From assembly GCF_014635845.1 (NCBI RefSeq), contig NZ_BMDP01000002.1, positions 744,001 through 808,000 of the forward strand: a stretch of 64,000 nt of DNA. The letters run 5' to 3'. The position numbers and the translations under genes are program-made. Within the stretch, counting starts at the first letter, position 1. The number at the start of each line of letters is the position of its first letter. This DNA comes from Oxalicibacterium solurbis (GTDB taxonomy: Bacteria > Pseudomonadota > Gammaproteobacteria > Burkholderiales > Burkholderiaceae_D). A model generated the notes under the pieces. It saw only the letters and a list, made by a program, of their open reading frames with translations, made no database searches and was not told where the DNA came from. Shown here piece by piece: positions 34,489-43,467 of this stretch.

Positions 34489-37467
34489 ATGCTGTTGACT
34501 CGCAAAAGCAACGCTGCCGGCGGCAGTACGTCCGCACGTGTTTCTTCCGGGCTTTCTTCCAGTCTCGCGGGCAGTCTCGCACGCGCCTTGCCGACGATGG
34601 ATCGGCGCGGATTCCTGAAGCGTTCAGGTATCGGCATTGGCGCCGGTATCGCGGCCGTACAGGTCGGATTGATCCAGAAGGCCAAGGCAGCCGACGGCAA
34701 GGCTGCCGGCGCCGATGGCCGCAAGGTGGAAGTGCGCCGCACGGTCTGCACACACTGTTCGGTCGGCTGTGCTTCCGACGCGATCGTCGAGAATGGCGTC
34801 TGGGTGCGCCAGGAGCCGGTATTCGATTCACCAATCAACCTCGGCGCGCATTGCGCGAAAGGCGCGGCGTTGCGCGAGCATGGCCACGGCGAGCACCGGC
34901 TGAAATATCCGATGAAGCTGGTCAATGGCAAATACCAGCGCATCAGCTGGGATGAAGCGCTGAACGAGATTTCCGCGCGCATGCTGAGCATCAAGAAGGC
35001 CAGCGGCCCGGATTCGGTTTTCTTCGTCGGTTCTTCCAAGCACAACAACGAACAGTCGGCGCTGCTGCGCAAGTTCGTTTCCTTCTTCGGCACCAACAAT
35101 ACCGATCACCAGGCGCGCATCTGCCATTCGACGACGGTGGCCGGCGTGGCGAACACCTGGGGCTACGGCGCCATGACCAACAGCTACAACGACATGCAGA
35201 ATTCGAAGGCGGCGTTGTACATCGGTTCGAACGCGGCCGAGGCGCATCCGGTATCGATGCTGCACATGCTGCATGCGAAGGAAAACGGCACGAAGATGAT
35301 CGTGGTCGACCCGCGCTTCACGCGCACGGCGGCGAAGGCGGATCAATACATCCGCATCCGTTCCGGTACCGACATCCCGTTCCTGTGGGGCCTGCTGTAT
35401 CACATCTTCAAGAACGGCTGGGAAGACAAGAAATACATCAACGACCGCGTCTACGGCATGGACAAGGTCCGAGAAGAAGTCATGACATGGACGCCGGAGA
35501 AGGTAGAAGAAGCCTGCGGCGTGCCGGAAGCGGAAATGTACAAGGCCGCAGAGACGATGGCGAAGAATCGTCCCTCGACGCTGGTGTGGTGCATGGGCCA
35601 GACACAGCACTCGATCGGTAACGCGATGGTGCGCGCGTCTTGCATCGTGCAGCTGGCGCTCGGCAACATCGGCGTATCCGGCGGCGGCGCCAACATCTTC
35701 CGCGGCCATGACAACGTGCAGGGTGCGACCGACGTCGGTCCGAATCCGGATTCACTACCTGGCTATTACGGGCTTGCTGCCGGTTCGTGGAAGCACTGGT
35801 GCGCGGTCTGGGGAGTCGACTACGAGTGGGTGAAGAAGCAGTACGTCTCGCAGGAGATGATGGAGAAATCCGGCACGACCGTGTCACGCTGGGTGGATGC
35901 GGTGCTGGAGAAGAGCGAGCACATCGATCAGGACAACACCGTCAAGGCCATGGTGTTCTGGGGGCACGCGCCGAACTCGCAGACGCGCGGCCTCGACATG
36001 AAAAAGGCGTTCGACAAGCTGGACCTGCTGGTCGTCATCGATCCGTATCCGTCGGCAACGGCTGCGATGGCGGCAATGAAGGTCGACGGCCAGGAATTGA
36101 ATCCGAATCGCGCCGTGTACCTGCTGCCGGCTGCCACGCAGTTCGAGACATCGGGCTCGGTCACGGCTTCGAACCGTTCGCTGCAGTGGCGCGAAAAGGT
36201 CATCGAACCGTTGTTCGAGTCGCGCACCGACCACATGATCATGTACCAGCTCGCACAGAAACTCGGCTTCGGCAAGGAACTGGTCGCGAAGATCAAGCTG
36301 GTGCCGGGCAAGGGTGGCATGATGGAGCCGGAGCCGGAATCCATGCTGGAAGAAATCAACCGCGGTTCGTGGACGATCGGCTACACCGGCCAGTCGCCGC
36401 TGCGCCTGAAGGCGCACATGCGCAACATGCAGATGTTCGACGTGAAGACGCTGCGCTGCAAATCGGGCAAGGATGCGGAGACGGGTTATGACCTGAGCGG
36501 TGATTACTTCGGCTTGCCATGGCCGTGCTACGGCACGCCTGAATTGAAGCATCCGGGGTCGCCGAATCTCTACGATACGTCGAAGAGCATGATGGATGGC
36601 GGCGGCAACTTCCGCGCCAACTTCGGCGTCGAGAAGGACGGCGTCAACCTGCTGGCGGAAGACGGCTCGTGCTCGAAAGGCTCCGAGATCACGACCGGCT
36701 ATCCGGAATTCGATCATATCCTGCTGAAGAAACTGGGTTGGTGGGACGACCTGACGGAAGCCGAGAAGAAGGCAGCCGAAGGCAAGAACTGGAAAACCGA
36801 CCTTTCCGGTGGCATCCAGCGCGTCTGCATGCAGGTGCATGGCGTGCATCCGTGGGGCAATGCGAAGGCGCGCGCGGTCGTCTGGAATTTCCCGGACGGC
36901 GTGCCGCTGCACCGTGAACCGATCTACGGCACGCGCCCGGATCTGGTCGCCAAGTATCCGACGCACGACGACAAGAAAGCCTTCTGGCGCATGCCGACGC
37001 TGTACAAGTCGCTGCAGCAGAAGAACGTCGAGGAAAAGCTGTACGAAAAATTCCCGATCATCCTCACCTCCGGCCGTCTGGTCGAATACGAGGGCGGCGG
37101 CGAGGAGACGCGTTCCAACCCGTGGCTGGCCGAACTGCAGCAGGAGAACTTCGTCGAGATCAATCCGAAAGCGGCTTCGGCGCGCGGCATCCGCAACAAC
37201 GACTACGTGGTGGTGTCGACACCGACCGGCGCACGCCTGAAGGTCAGGGCGCTCGTCACGCAGCGCGTGGGAGAGGATACGGCCTTCATTCCGTTCCACT
37301 TCTCCGGATGGTGGCAGGGCAAGGACATGATCGATTCCTATCCGGAAGGCGCGCATCCGATTGTGCGCGGCGAAGCCGTCAATACCGCCACGACCTACGG
37401 CTACGACTCGGTCACGATGATGCAGGAAACCAAGACCACGATCTGCAATATCGAAAAGTGGGCATGA
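34489..37467 (+). CDS. fdhA: Formate dehydrogenase, catalytic (alpha) subunit, Cys form
   Basis: The molybdenum/tungsten bis-MGD subunit that oxidises formate (or reduces CO2) in the periplasm. 992 residues. A Tat motif DRRGFLKRSG begins at residue 37, behind an unusually long n-region; a start at 34594 would give a normal signal, but ATG 34489 has a better GAGG. An N-terminal 4Fe-4S motif follows (CTHCSVGC...GAHCAKG). The metal ligand is Cys212 in ARICHSTTVAG, encoded TGC, at the position of selenocysteine in other FDHs; His213 follows as usual. Complete in length. Confidence 0.95.
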   Translation: MLLTRKSNAAGGSTSARVSSGLSSSLAGSLARALPTMDRRGFLKRSGIGIGAGIAAVQVGLIQKAKAADGKAAGADGRKVEVRRTVCTHCSVGCASDAIVENGVWVRQEPVFDSPINLGAHCAKGAALREHGHGEHRLKYPMKLVNGKYQRISWDEALNEISARMLSIKKASGPDSVFFVGSSKHNNEQSALLRKFVSFFGTNNTDHQARICHSTTVAGVANTWGYGAMTNSYNDMQNSKAALYIGSNAAEAHPVSMLHMLHAKENGTKMIVVDPRFTRTAAKADQYIRIRSGTDIPFLWGLLYHIFKNGWEDKKYINDRVYGMDKVREEVMTWTPEKVEEACGVPEAEMYKAAETMAKNRPSTLVWCMGQTQHSIGNAMVRASCIVQLALGNIGVSGGGANIFRGHDNVQGATDVGPNPDSLPGYYGLAAGSWKHWCAVWGVDYEWVKKQYVSQEMMEKSGTTVSRWVDAVLEKSEHIDQDNTVKAMVFWGHAPNSQTRGLDMKKAFDKLDLLVVIDPYPSATAAMAAMKVDGQELNPNRAVYLLPAATQFETSGSVTASNRSLQWREKVIEPLFESRTDHMIMYQLAQKLGFGKELVAKIKLVPGKGGMMEPEPESMLEEINRGSWTIGYTGQSPLRLKAHMRNMQMFDVKTLRCKSGKDAETGYDLSGDYFGLPWPCYGTPELKHPGSPNLYDTSKSMMDGGGNFRANFGVEKDGVNLLAEDGSCSKGSEITTGYPEFDHILLKKLGWWDDLTEAEKKAAEGKNWKTDLSGGIQRVCMQVHGVHPWGNAKARAVVWNFPDGVPLHREPIYGTRPDLVAKYPTHDDKKAFWRMPTLYKSLQQKNVEEKLYEKFPIILTSGRLVEYEGGGEETRSNPWLAELQQENFVEINPKAASARGIRNNDYVVVSTPTGARLKVRALVTQRVGEDTAFIPFHFSGWWQGKDMIDSYPEGAHPIVRGEAVNTATTYGYDSVTMMQETKTTICNIEKWA

Positions 37468-37508
37468 CGCATGCAGCCGTACGACATCAGGGATGAGGAG
37501 GATTCGAC

Positions 37509-38138
37509 ATGGCACGGATGAAATTCATATGCGATGCGGAACGCTGCATCGAGTGCAATAGCTGCGTGACCGCCTGCAAGAACGAACACGAGGTACCGTG
37601 GGGCGTCAACCGGCGCCGCGTGGTGACGATCAACGACGGCATGGTCGGCCAGGAAAAATCCATCTCGGTCGCCTGCATGCACTGCTCGGATGCACCGTGC
37701 ATGGCGGTCTGCCCGGTCGATTGCTTCTACCGCACCGACGAAGGCGTGGTGCTGCACGACAAGGACATCTGCATCGGCTGCGGTTACTGCTCGTATGCCT
37801 GCCCGTTCGGCGCGCCGCAATTCCCGTCGAACGGCGCATTCGGTTTGCGCGGCAAGATGGACAAGTGCACCTTCTGCGCAGGCGGCCCGGAAGAAAACGG
37901 CTCCAAGGCAGAGTTCGAGAAATACGGCCGCAACCGCCTGGCCGAAGGCAAGCTGCCGGCCTGCGCCGAAATGTGCTCGACCAAGGCGCTGCTGGGCGGC
38001 GACGGCGACGTCATCGCCGACATCTTCCGCACGCGCGTCGTGCATCGCGGCAAGGGCAGTGAAGTCTGGGGCTGGGGCACAGCCTACGGCCAGTCGCACA
38101 ATCCAGAAGCCAAGGCACCGGCGAAGGAGAAATCATGA
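37509..38138 (+). CDS. fdhB: Formate dehydrogenase iron-sulfur (beta) subunit
   Basis: A 209-residue ferredoxin-type subunit with four Cys clusters: CIECNSCVTAC, CMHCSDAPCMAVCP, CIGCGYCSYACP, and a last set split between CTFC and CAEMC. It relays electrons from FdhA to the cytochrome b subunit. It has no signal and no C-terminal anchor helix, unlike FdnH, so it should be exported as a partner of FdhA. GAGGAGG precedes ATG 37509. It overlaps the next gene by 4 bp (ATGA). Confidence 0.94.
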   Translation: MARMKFICDAERCIECNSCVTACKNEHEVPWGVNRRRVVTINDGMVGQEKSISVACMHCSDAPCMAVCPVDCFYRTDEGVVLHDKDICIGCGYCSYACPFGAPQFPSNGAFGLRGKMDKCTFCAGGPEENGSKAEFEKYGRNRLAEGKLPACAEMCSTKALLGGDGDVIADIFRTRVVHRGKGSEVWGWGTAYGQSHNPEAKAPAKEKS

Positions 38139-38368
38139 AACGCTTGCTATTCGTAGCGCTGGCGGCAACGGCCGTGCTGGCCGGTTGCGGAGAGAAAAGC
38201 CAGTCGCAGGCCGACGCGCGCGATTCCGGCGATGTGCCGCCGTACCAGGGTGCGAAGGATCCGTTCGTCGCCCAAGGCTGGACGCCGGGCAACAAGACCG
38301 AATGGGATAACCAGATGCGCACAAGAACGCAAACACAGAACGAATACGTGAAGATCGGCGGCAACTGA
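38135..38368 (+). CDS. Small lipoprotein in the fdh operon
   Basis: A 77-residue predicted lipoprotein: basic start MKRLL, hydrophobic core and lipobox LAGC (Cys19), then about 58 polar residues including VPPYQGAKDPFVAQGWTPGN. It overlaps fdhB by ATGA and ends 19 bp before fdhC, so it is made together with the enzyme. No known domain is recognised. It could help anchor or assemble the periplasmic FDH, an inference from position only. Confidence 0.75.
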   Translation: MKRLLFVALAATAVLAGCGEKSQSQADARDSGDVPPYQGAKDPFVAQGWTPGNKTEWDNQMRTRTQTQNEYVKIGGN

Positions 38369-38387
38369 TCTCAGCGAGGGGATAGTC

Positions 38388-39557
38388 ATGAGACAACCAT
38401 GGTTCATCAAGCTCGCCACCGCCATGTTTTTTGCGGTGCTGACGTCCGGCGCGGCGCTGGCGCAGTCCGGTTCGCAGACGGCGCAAGGCACGGTGCAGGA
38501 TGCGGCCACGGCGCCGCCGCCAATGACGCAAGCGCTGCCGAACGTGGAATCGGCCGATATCCGTTATCTGCAGCAGAATCAGGCAGAGCGCACGCGCGTG
38601 CAGCCCGGCAACATGGCGCCGGTCTATCGCCAGATCAAGGAAGGCCAGACCCACTATTCGAGCCTGCCTGCGCTCGAAGCCGGCATGCTGATCCAGCCGC
38701 ATGCGCAGTTCCCCGGACAGGCGCGCGCGACGACCGCCGGCGAAGCATGGCGGCTGTATCGCAACGGCCCGCTGACGCTGTACGGCGGCTGGCTGATCAT
38801 CGTTGCGGCGGTCGGCATCATTGCCTTCTATTTCGTATTCGGCCCGCTGCGCACGAAAGAGCCGCGCACCGGACGGCTGATCGAACGCTTCACCTCGGTC
38901 GAACGCATCACGCACTGGACGGTGGCGATCAGTTTCCTGGTGCTGGCGTTCACCGGGCTGCTGATGCTGTTCGGCAAGCACGTCGTTCTGCCGCTATTCG
39001 GCCATACGCTGTTCGGCTGGATCGCGTATGCGTGCAAGACCGTGCACAACTTCGTCGGCCCGCTGTTTGCCGTGGCGCTGATCGTGATGTTCGCGATCTT
39101 CGTGCGTGACAACTTCCCCGGCAGGGGTGACGTCGACTGGGTCAAGAATCTGGGCGGCGCGCGCGGCCATGCGCATGCCGGCCGTTTCAACGCCGGCGAG
39201 AAGCTGTGGTTCTGGGGCGGCGTGGTCTTCCTCGGCGTGATCGTCAGCGCTTCCGGTTTCGTGCTGGACATGCTGGTGCCGGGCATTCTCTACACGCGCG
39301 GCAACATGCAGATCGCCAACGTGATTCATCTGGTGGCGGCGGTGCTGATCTTCAGTGCGGCGCTCGCGCACATCTACATGGGTACGCTGGGCACCGAGGG
39401 CGCCTATCAGGCGATGCGTACCGGCTATGTCGACGATGCATGGGCGAAGGAACACCATGACCTCTGGTACGACGATATCCAGAGCGGCAAGGTGCCGCGC
39501 GTGCGCAGCAAGGATGGTTCAAAGCCGGCGGCGACGTCGACCACCAAGACCGTGTGA
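38388..39557 (+). CDS. fdhC: Formate dehydrogenase cytochrome b (gamma) subunit
   Basis: The membrane subunit that takes electrons from FdhB and reduces quinone. 389 residues: a signal peptide (cleavage near ALAQ), a periplasmic N-terminal region of about 110 residues, then five hydrophobic segments including one before the cytochrome b561-like core. Likely haem b histidines are in ITHWTVAISFLVLAFTG, KTVHNFVGPLF and NVIHLVAAVLIFSAALAHIYMG. The long N-terminal part is typical of the FdoI/FdhC type in beta-proteobacteria. Confidence 0.92.
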   Translation: MRQPWFIKLATAMFFAVLTSGAALAQSGSQTAQGTVQDAATAPPPMTQALPNVESADIRYLQQNQAERTRVQPGNMAPVYRQIKEGQTHYSSLPALEAGMLIQPHAQFPGQARATTAGEAWRLYRNGPLTLYGGWLIIVAAVGIIAFYFVFGPLRTKEPRTGRLIERFTSVERITHWTVAISFLVLAFTGLLMLFGKHVVLPLFGHTLFGWIAYACKTVHNFVGPLFAVALIVMFAIFVRDNFPGRGDVDWVKNLGGARGHAHAGRFNAGEKLWFWGGVVFLGVIVSASGFVLDMLVPGILYTRGNMQIANVIHLVAAVLIFSAALAHIYMGTLGTEGAYQAMRTGYVDDAWAKEHHDLWYDDIQSGKVPRVRSKDGSKPAATSTTKTV

Positions 39558-39574
39558 TCCGGAAGGAGAGGAAG

Positions 39575-39898
39575 ATGAACGCGAAATTGTCGATCGTGCT
39601 GGCGGCGATGATGGTTGCCGGATCGGCAGCGGCCAAATTGCCGCCGCCGGATGATGCTGCGAAGGCAAAGGCAGCGGAAGCCAAGAACAAGACGGCATGG
39701 AGCGGTAAGGTTGCCGCCTACAAGCTGTGCCTGGTGCAGGATCGCGTTGCCGCGCAATACCTGAAGGAAAAGGGCAAGGCCAAGCCGAACGCGCAGGTTC
39801 CGCAGTGCACGAACCCCGGCCCTTATGTTCCGCTGGCGAACGCCGATGTCGGGGTGGCGGATGCCAAACCCGTTCCCGCGGCAGGCGCGAAGAAATAG
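39575..39898 (+). CDS. Small periplasmic two-Cys protein of the fdh operon
   Basis: A 107-residue protein with signal peptide (MNAKLSIVLAAMMVAGSAAA). ATG 39575 is chosen because GGAAGGAG lies just upstream; the frame opens earlier, at 39554, inside fdhC. The mature part is lysine/alanine-rich with two cysteines (YKLCLVQDRV and VPQCTNPGP) that could form a disulfide. It lies 17 bp behind fdhC and closes the operon before a strong terminator. No known family is recognised. Confidence 0.75.
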   Translation: MNAKLSIVLAAMMVAGSAAAKLPPPDDAAKAKAAEAKNKTAWSGKVAAYKLCLVQDRVAAQYLKEKGKAKPNAQVPQCTNPGPYVPLANADVGVADAKPVPAAGAKK

Positions 39899-39919
39899 AT
39901 CGATCGCTTCTCCTGTACG

Positions 39920-39958
39920 AACGCGCGCCGGCGATGTTCTCGTCGGCGCGCGTTTTTT
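39920..39958 (+). terminator. Rho-independent terminator of the fdh operon
   Basis: An 11-bp stem AACGCGCGCCG / CGGCGCGCGTT (39920-39930 with 39944-39954) running into six T, 21 bp after the last fdh gene. Confidence 0.9.
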
Positions 39959-40025
39959 CTTGCGGCGGTTTTTTAACAGATGCCGCTATCACATGGGATC
40001 TGGTTGCCGTTGCGGCAATCCGGCA

Positions 40026-40835
40026 TTAGCGCGTCATCATCCTGCGCAGCAGATAGCTCAATCCGTCGACCACGCCCACCATCAGGATCATCGCAATGAT
40101 CACGCTGGCCGCCTGCTGCATCTGGAACAGCGACAGATGGTATTTCAGCATTTGTCCGAGACCGCCGGCGCCGACCACGCCGAGAATGGCGGCGGCACGG
40201 ATATTGTTTTCCCAGCGGTACAGCGTGTAGGACATCAGTTGCGGGCTGCTTTGCGGCAGCGTCGCGTAGAAAAATGCCGCAACAGGATGCGCGCCGTTGA
40301 TGCGCAGCGTCGATGCAGCCTGCGGCGGGCAGTTCTCGAAGGCGTCGGCGAACAGGCGGCCGAGCACACCGAACGTGTGCAGCGCCAGCGCCAGCGTGCC
40401 GGCGAACGGCCCCAGTCCGGCGGCGATCAGCAGCACAGAAGCCCAGACCAGTTCCGGAATCGAACGCAGCACGTTCAGCACGCCGCGCGTGGCGAGTCGC
40501 GCCGTCAAGCCGAAGCGCCCGCTGGCCGGCAGGCCGAGCAGCACGCCCAGAACGGCGGCGATCAGTGTGCCGATGGCCGACATCGCGAACGTTTCGAAGG
40601 TAGCGATCGCAATTTTGTGCAGGAAGACAGGGCGCAATTCGGGCGGCATGAAGCCGTGCAGGAATTCGCGCGTGCTTTGAATGGCTGTTGCAGTGAAGAA
40701 GTCATGCCATTTCAGCGGCAGCGTCGCAAAGCTGGCGACGACCAGCGCGACCAGACCGATCAGCAGCAGCACGCTCGACCAGTGCATGCGCGGAGCAGGC
40801 GGCAGGATGCGTTCGGCTTTCAATTCGGATTTCAA
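40026..40835 (-). CDS. ABC transporter permease, PhnE type (second permease)
   Basis: A 269-residue inner-membrane permease with about six helices. The coupling-loop segment SIPELVWASVLLIAAGLGPFAGTLALALH is characteristic of phosphonate-type (PhnE) permeases. It is the last gene of the mnmH-selD-transporter operon and overlaps the first permease by 4 bp. Two PhnE-like subunits probably form a heterodimer. Substrate: see the binding protein entry. Confidence 0.88.
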   Translation of the reverse strand: MKSELKAERILPPAPRMHWSSVLLLIGLVALVVASFATLPLKWHDFFTATAIQSTREFLHGFMPPELRPVFLHKIAIATFETFAMSAIGTLIAAVLGVLLGLPASGRFGLTARLATRGVLNVLRSIPELVWASVLLIAAGLGPFAGTLALALHTFGVLGRLFADAFENCPPQAASTLRINGAHPVAAFFYATLPQSSPQLMSYTLYRWENNIRAAAILGVVGAGGLGQMLKYHLSLFQMQQAASVIIAMILMVGVVDGLSYLLRRMMTR

Positions 40836-41683
40836 TCCAGCCTCCTGCGCAGCAGGGCAGAGACGCCGTCGGCGGCCGCCACCAGCAGGATAAACACGAT
40901 CAGCATCGTCGACAGTTCACCACCGGCCATCATCTTGATCGACTCGTCCATCCGTTGTCCCAGCCCGCCGGCACCGACGAAGCCCATGACGATGGAGCCG
41001 CGGATCGCGCATTCCCAGCGGTAGACCGTGTACGACAATAGTTCGGACGATGCTTCAGGCAAGGCGCCGTAAAGGAAGGCGGAGAGGCGGCCGCTGCCGT
41101 TCTGCAGCAGCGCATTCGATGCCGCCGCTTCCGAGGATTCCAGAATGTCGGCATAGACCTTGCCGAGCATGCCGCAATAGGTCAGTGCGATCGCGATGAC
41201 GCCGGCAGTCGGGCCGAGGCCGACGATGCGCACCAGCAGCAGCGCCCATACCAGTTCCGGAATGCTGCGCAGCACGATCAGGAACCAGCGCACGATCTGC
41301 CGCAACCACGCCGGTAACCGTGCCACGCGGCCGCTGCCGAGGCGCGAGATGGAAAGCAGCTCGGTCGACAGTAACGTCATCGGGATGGCGGCCAGCATCG
41401 CCAGTGCCATGCCGGCGGTAGCCATGGCAACGGTTTCCCATGTCGACACGGCAACCAACTGCAGGAATTCGGCCGAATGTGCGGGCGGAAAGAAGCTGGC
41501 GACGAAATTGCCGGTGGCCTGCAGGCTTTGCGCATCGAACAGTATCCACGGCTTGAACTCGGCCTGCACCAGCATCGGCCACAACACCAGCACGAAGACG
41601 ATGCAGCCGACGATGCGGCTGCGCCATGCAGGATCGCGCGGCGGCATGCCGGATGGATGAATGGAGGGATGAAGCGCGGACAT
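40832..41683 (-). CDS. ABC transporter permease, PhnE type (first permease)
   Basis: A 283-residue permease from ATG 41683 (MSALHPSI), whose A is shared with the stop of the ATPase gene (TGATG). A much longer open frame upstream overlaps the ATPase and is not real. It shows the PhnE pattern SIPELVWALLLVRIVGLGPTAGVIAIAL, and near the end WECAIRGSIVMGFVGAGGLGQ. It pairs with the permease at 40026-40835. Confidence 0.88.
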   Translation of the reverse strand: MSALHPSIHPSGMPPRDPAWRSRIVGCIVFVLVLWPMLVQAEFKPWILFDAQSLQATGNFVASFFPPAHSAEFLQLVAVSTWETVAMATAGMALAMLAAIPMTLLSTELLSISRLGSGRVARLPAWLRQIVRWFLIVLRSIPELVWALLLVRIVGLGPTAGVIAIALTYCGMLGKVYADILESSEAAASNALLQNGSGRLSAFLYGALPEASSELLSYTVYRWECAIRGSIVMGFVGAGGLGQRMDESIKMMAGGELSTMLIVFILLVAAADGVSALLRRRLD

Positions 41684-42498
41684 CAGCAGCGCGGTGTCGC
41701 CGCGACGGCGATTTCCGAATGGTCGGGCGATGCCGGGAGCAACTCGTCCTGCCGATTGCGATACAGCTCGGCGATCATCGCATCGCTGATGTCGCTGCTG
41801 GCGGCATCGAAAACGATGCGGCCGTCGCGCAGACCGACGATGCGCGGAAAATGCGCGCGCGCCAGTTCGACCTGATGCAGGCTGCAGACCAGCGTCGCAT
41901 TGCGGGTACGCGCTTCGCGCTGCAATACGTTCAGCGTTTGCACGGAGAGCGTCGGATCGAGCGCGGACAGCGGTTCGTCGACGAGGAAGGCTTCGGCCTG
42001 CGATACCAGCGCGCGGGCCATGCCGCAGCGCTGGCGCTCGCCGCCGGACAGGCGATCGACGCGTGCGTACAGCTTGTCCTGCAAGTTGAAATGCGCGAGG
42101 GCATCGTATGCCGCCGCCGGATCGATAGGGCGGATCAGCGAACGGATCGCCTGCCAGATGCTCCACTGCGGCAGGCGTCCGGCCAGTACGGCGTTGACGA
42201 CACGCTGACGCGGCGGCAGCGGCGGTGTCTGCGGTGCAAGAAAGAGACGGGCGCGCAAGGCGTGGCGTGCACTGCCTTGCGCTGCCCACGGATTTTCGTC
42301 GAAGACGCGCAGACTGCCCTGTTCAGGTTTCAGCGCGCAGGCCAGCGTATGCAGCAGGCTGGTCTTGCCGGCGCCGGACGGCCCGATCAGTGCAATCTGT
42401 TCGCCCTGTGCAATGCGCAGCGACAGGCTATGCAGCGCATAGGCATTTTTCGCCGCGCCGATGTGGCGCGTGGAGATCTCTTGAAGCTCGAACGTCAT
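41683..42498 (-). CDS. ABC transporter ATPase, PhnC type
   Basis: A 271-residue ATP-binding subunit. Walker A is GPSGAGKTS (about residue 40), the signature is LSGGERQR, and Walker B is AFLVDEPLSALDP, with the H-loop in CSLHQVELA. The sequence is closest to PhnC of phosphonate importers. It lies between the binding-protein gene (32 bp upstream) and the first permease (1-bp overlap). Confidence 0.9.
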   Translation of the reverse strand: MTFELQEISTRHIGAAKNAYALHSLSLRIAQGEQIALIGPSGAGKTSLLHTLACALKPEQGSLRVFDENPWAAQGSARHALRARLFLAPQTPPLPPRQRVVNAVLAGRLPQWSIWQAIRSLIRPIDPAAAYDALAHFNLQDKLYARVDRLSGGERQRCGMARALVSQAEAFLVDEPLSALDPTLSVQTLNVLQREARTRNATLVCSLHQVELARAHFPRIVGLRDGRIVFDAASSDISDAMIAELYRNRQDELLPASPDHSEIAVAATPRC

Positions 42499-42530
42499 CG
42501 ACGAATCCGTATCAATCTATCTTTGTGCAA

Positions 42531-43409
42531 TTACTTCAGCAGGCCCGCATTGCGCGCGGCTGCTTCGATGGCCTTGTAGTTTTCCGGCTTGGTCGGAATG
42601 AAGCGGGTCGCGCGCTGCAATTGCAGGATTTCCTTGCCTTGCGGCGTGTCGGCATTCAGTGACAGGAAGGCATCGGTCAGCTTCTTGCGCACGGCTGGAT
42701 CGATGTCGCTGCGCACGCTCCAGTTGTAGTCGTAGTACGGCGGCGTGGTGTAGAAGACGCGTACCTTGCTCGTATCGACCTTGCCGGCTTCGATCAGTTT
42801 TTCCCAGACCGAGATATTCAGCGCACCGGCATCGACCTTGCCGCCGGCGACGGCTGCCACCGTCGCATCATGCGCGCCGGAATAGGAGACGCGTTTCATG
42901 TCCATGTCCGGATTGATCTTGGCAGACAGCAGGAAGGAGCGCGGCATCAGGTGACCGGACGTCGACGATTCGGCGCCGAAACTGAAGTTCTTGCCTTTCA
43001 GGTCTTCCAGCTTGTTGATCGACTTGTCGGTCGTGATGAAGACCGAGCGGAATTTTTCATCTTCTTCACGCTGCACCAGAGGAACGATCTTGCCGCCGCT
43101 GCGCACGTTGGCCTGCACGAAAGTGAAGCCGCCGAACCACACCATGTCCAGCTTGTGGTTGATCAGGCCTTCGACCGAGGCTGCGTAGTCGGTGACCGGC
43201 GTGAATTCGACCTTCATGCCGATCTTCTGCGACAGGTATTCACCGAGCGGCTTGAACTTGCGCTGCAGCTCTGTCGGCGCTTCGTCGGGAATCGCGGAAA
43301 CACGGAACACCTGCTGCTGTGCATGAGCGACTGGCGTCATGCCGATTGCCAGCGTGGTCAGGAAGGCTGCCGCCAGTGCGGGCAATTTGAAGAAAGAAGA
43401 ACGGGTCAT
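42531..43409 (-). CDS. Periplasmic binding protein, putative selenium-oxyanion (PhnD-like)
   Basis: A 292-residue substrate-binding protein with a signal peptide (MTRSSFFKLPALAAAFLTT..., cleavage after AHA). It is PhnD-like: IPDEAPTELQRKFKPLGEYL, LDMVWFGGFTFVQAN and GAHDATVAAVAGGKVDAGAL. A PhnD-like subfamily encoded beside selD is annotated as a putative selenate transporter, and this one lies 58 bp behind selD in the same direction. No phosphonate-degradation gene is nearby. I therefore infer selenate or selenite import; phosphite or phosphonate is not excluded. Confidence 0.82.
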   Translation of the reverse strand: MTRSSFFKLPALAAAFLTTLAIGMTPVAHAQQQVFRVSAIPDEAPTELQRKFKPLGEYLSQKIGMKVEFTPVTDYAASVEGLINHKLDMVWFGGFTFVQANVRSGGKIVPLVQREEDEKFRSVFITTDKSINKLEDLKGKNFSFGAESSTSGHLMPRSFLLSAKINPDMDMKRVSYSGAHDATVAAVAGGKVDAGALNISVWEKLIEAGKVDTSKVRVFYTTPPYYDYNWSVRSDIDPAVRKKLTDAFLSLNADTPQGKEILQLQRATRFIPTKPENYKAIEAAARNAGLLK

Positions 43410-43467
43410 GGAAGGTCTTTTCTGGTTGGGAAATCGGTTGATGGGAATACGCCAGCGGTGAAACGAT

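Noticed and set aside
35122-35124. Possible selenocysteine codon in fdhA, suggested by the nearby selD
   Set aside because: The codon is TGC (Cys) and the whole frame is open without TGA.
35884-37515. A 543-codon minus-strand open frame opposite fdhA
   Set aside because: Antisense shadow of a well-conserved enzyme gene, without domain signatures or a ribosome binding site.
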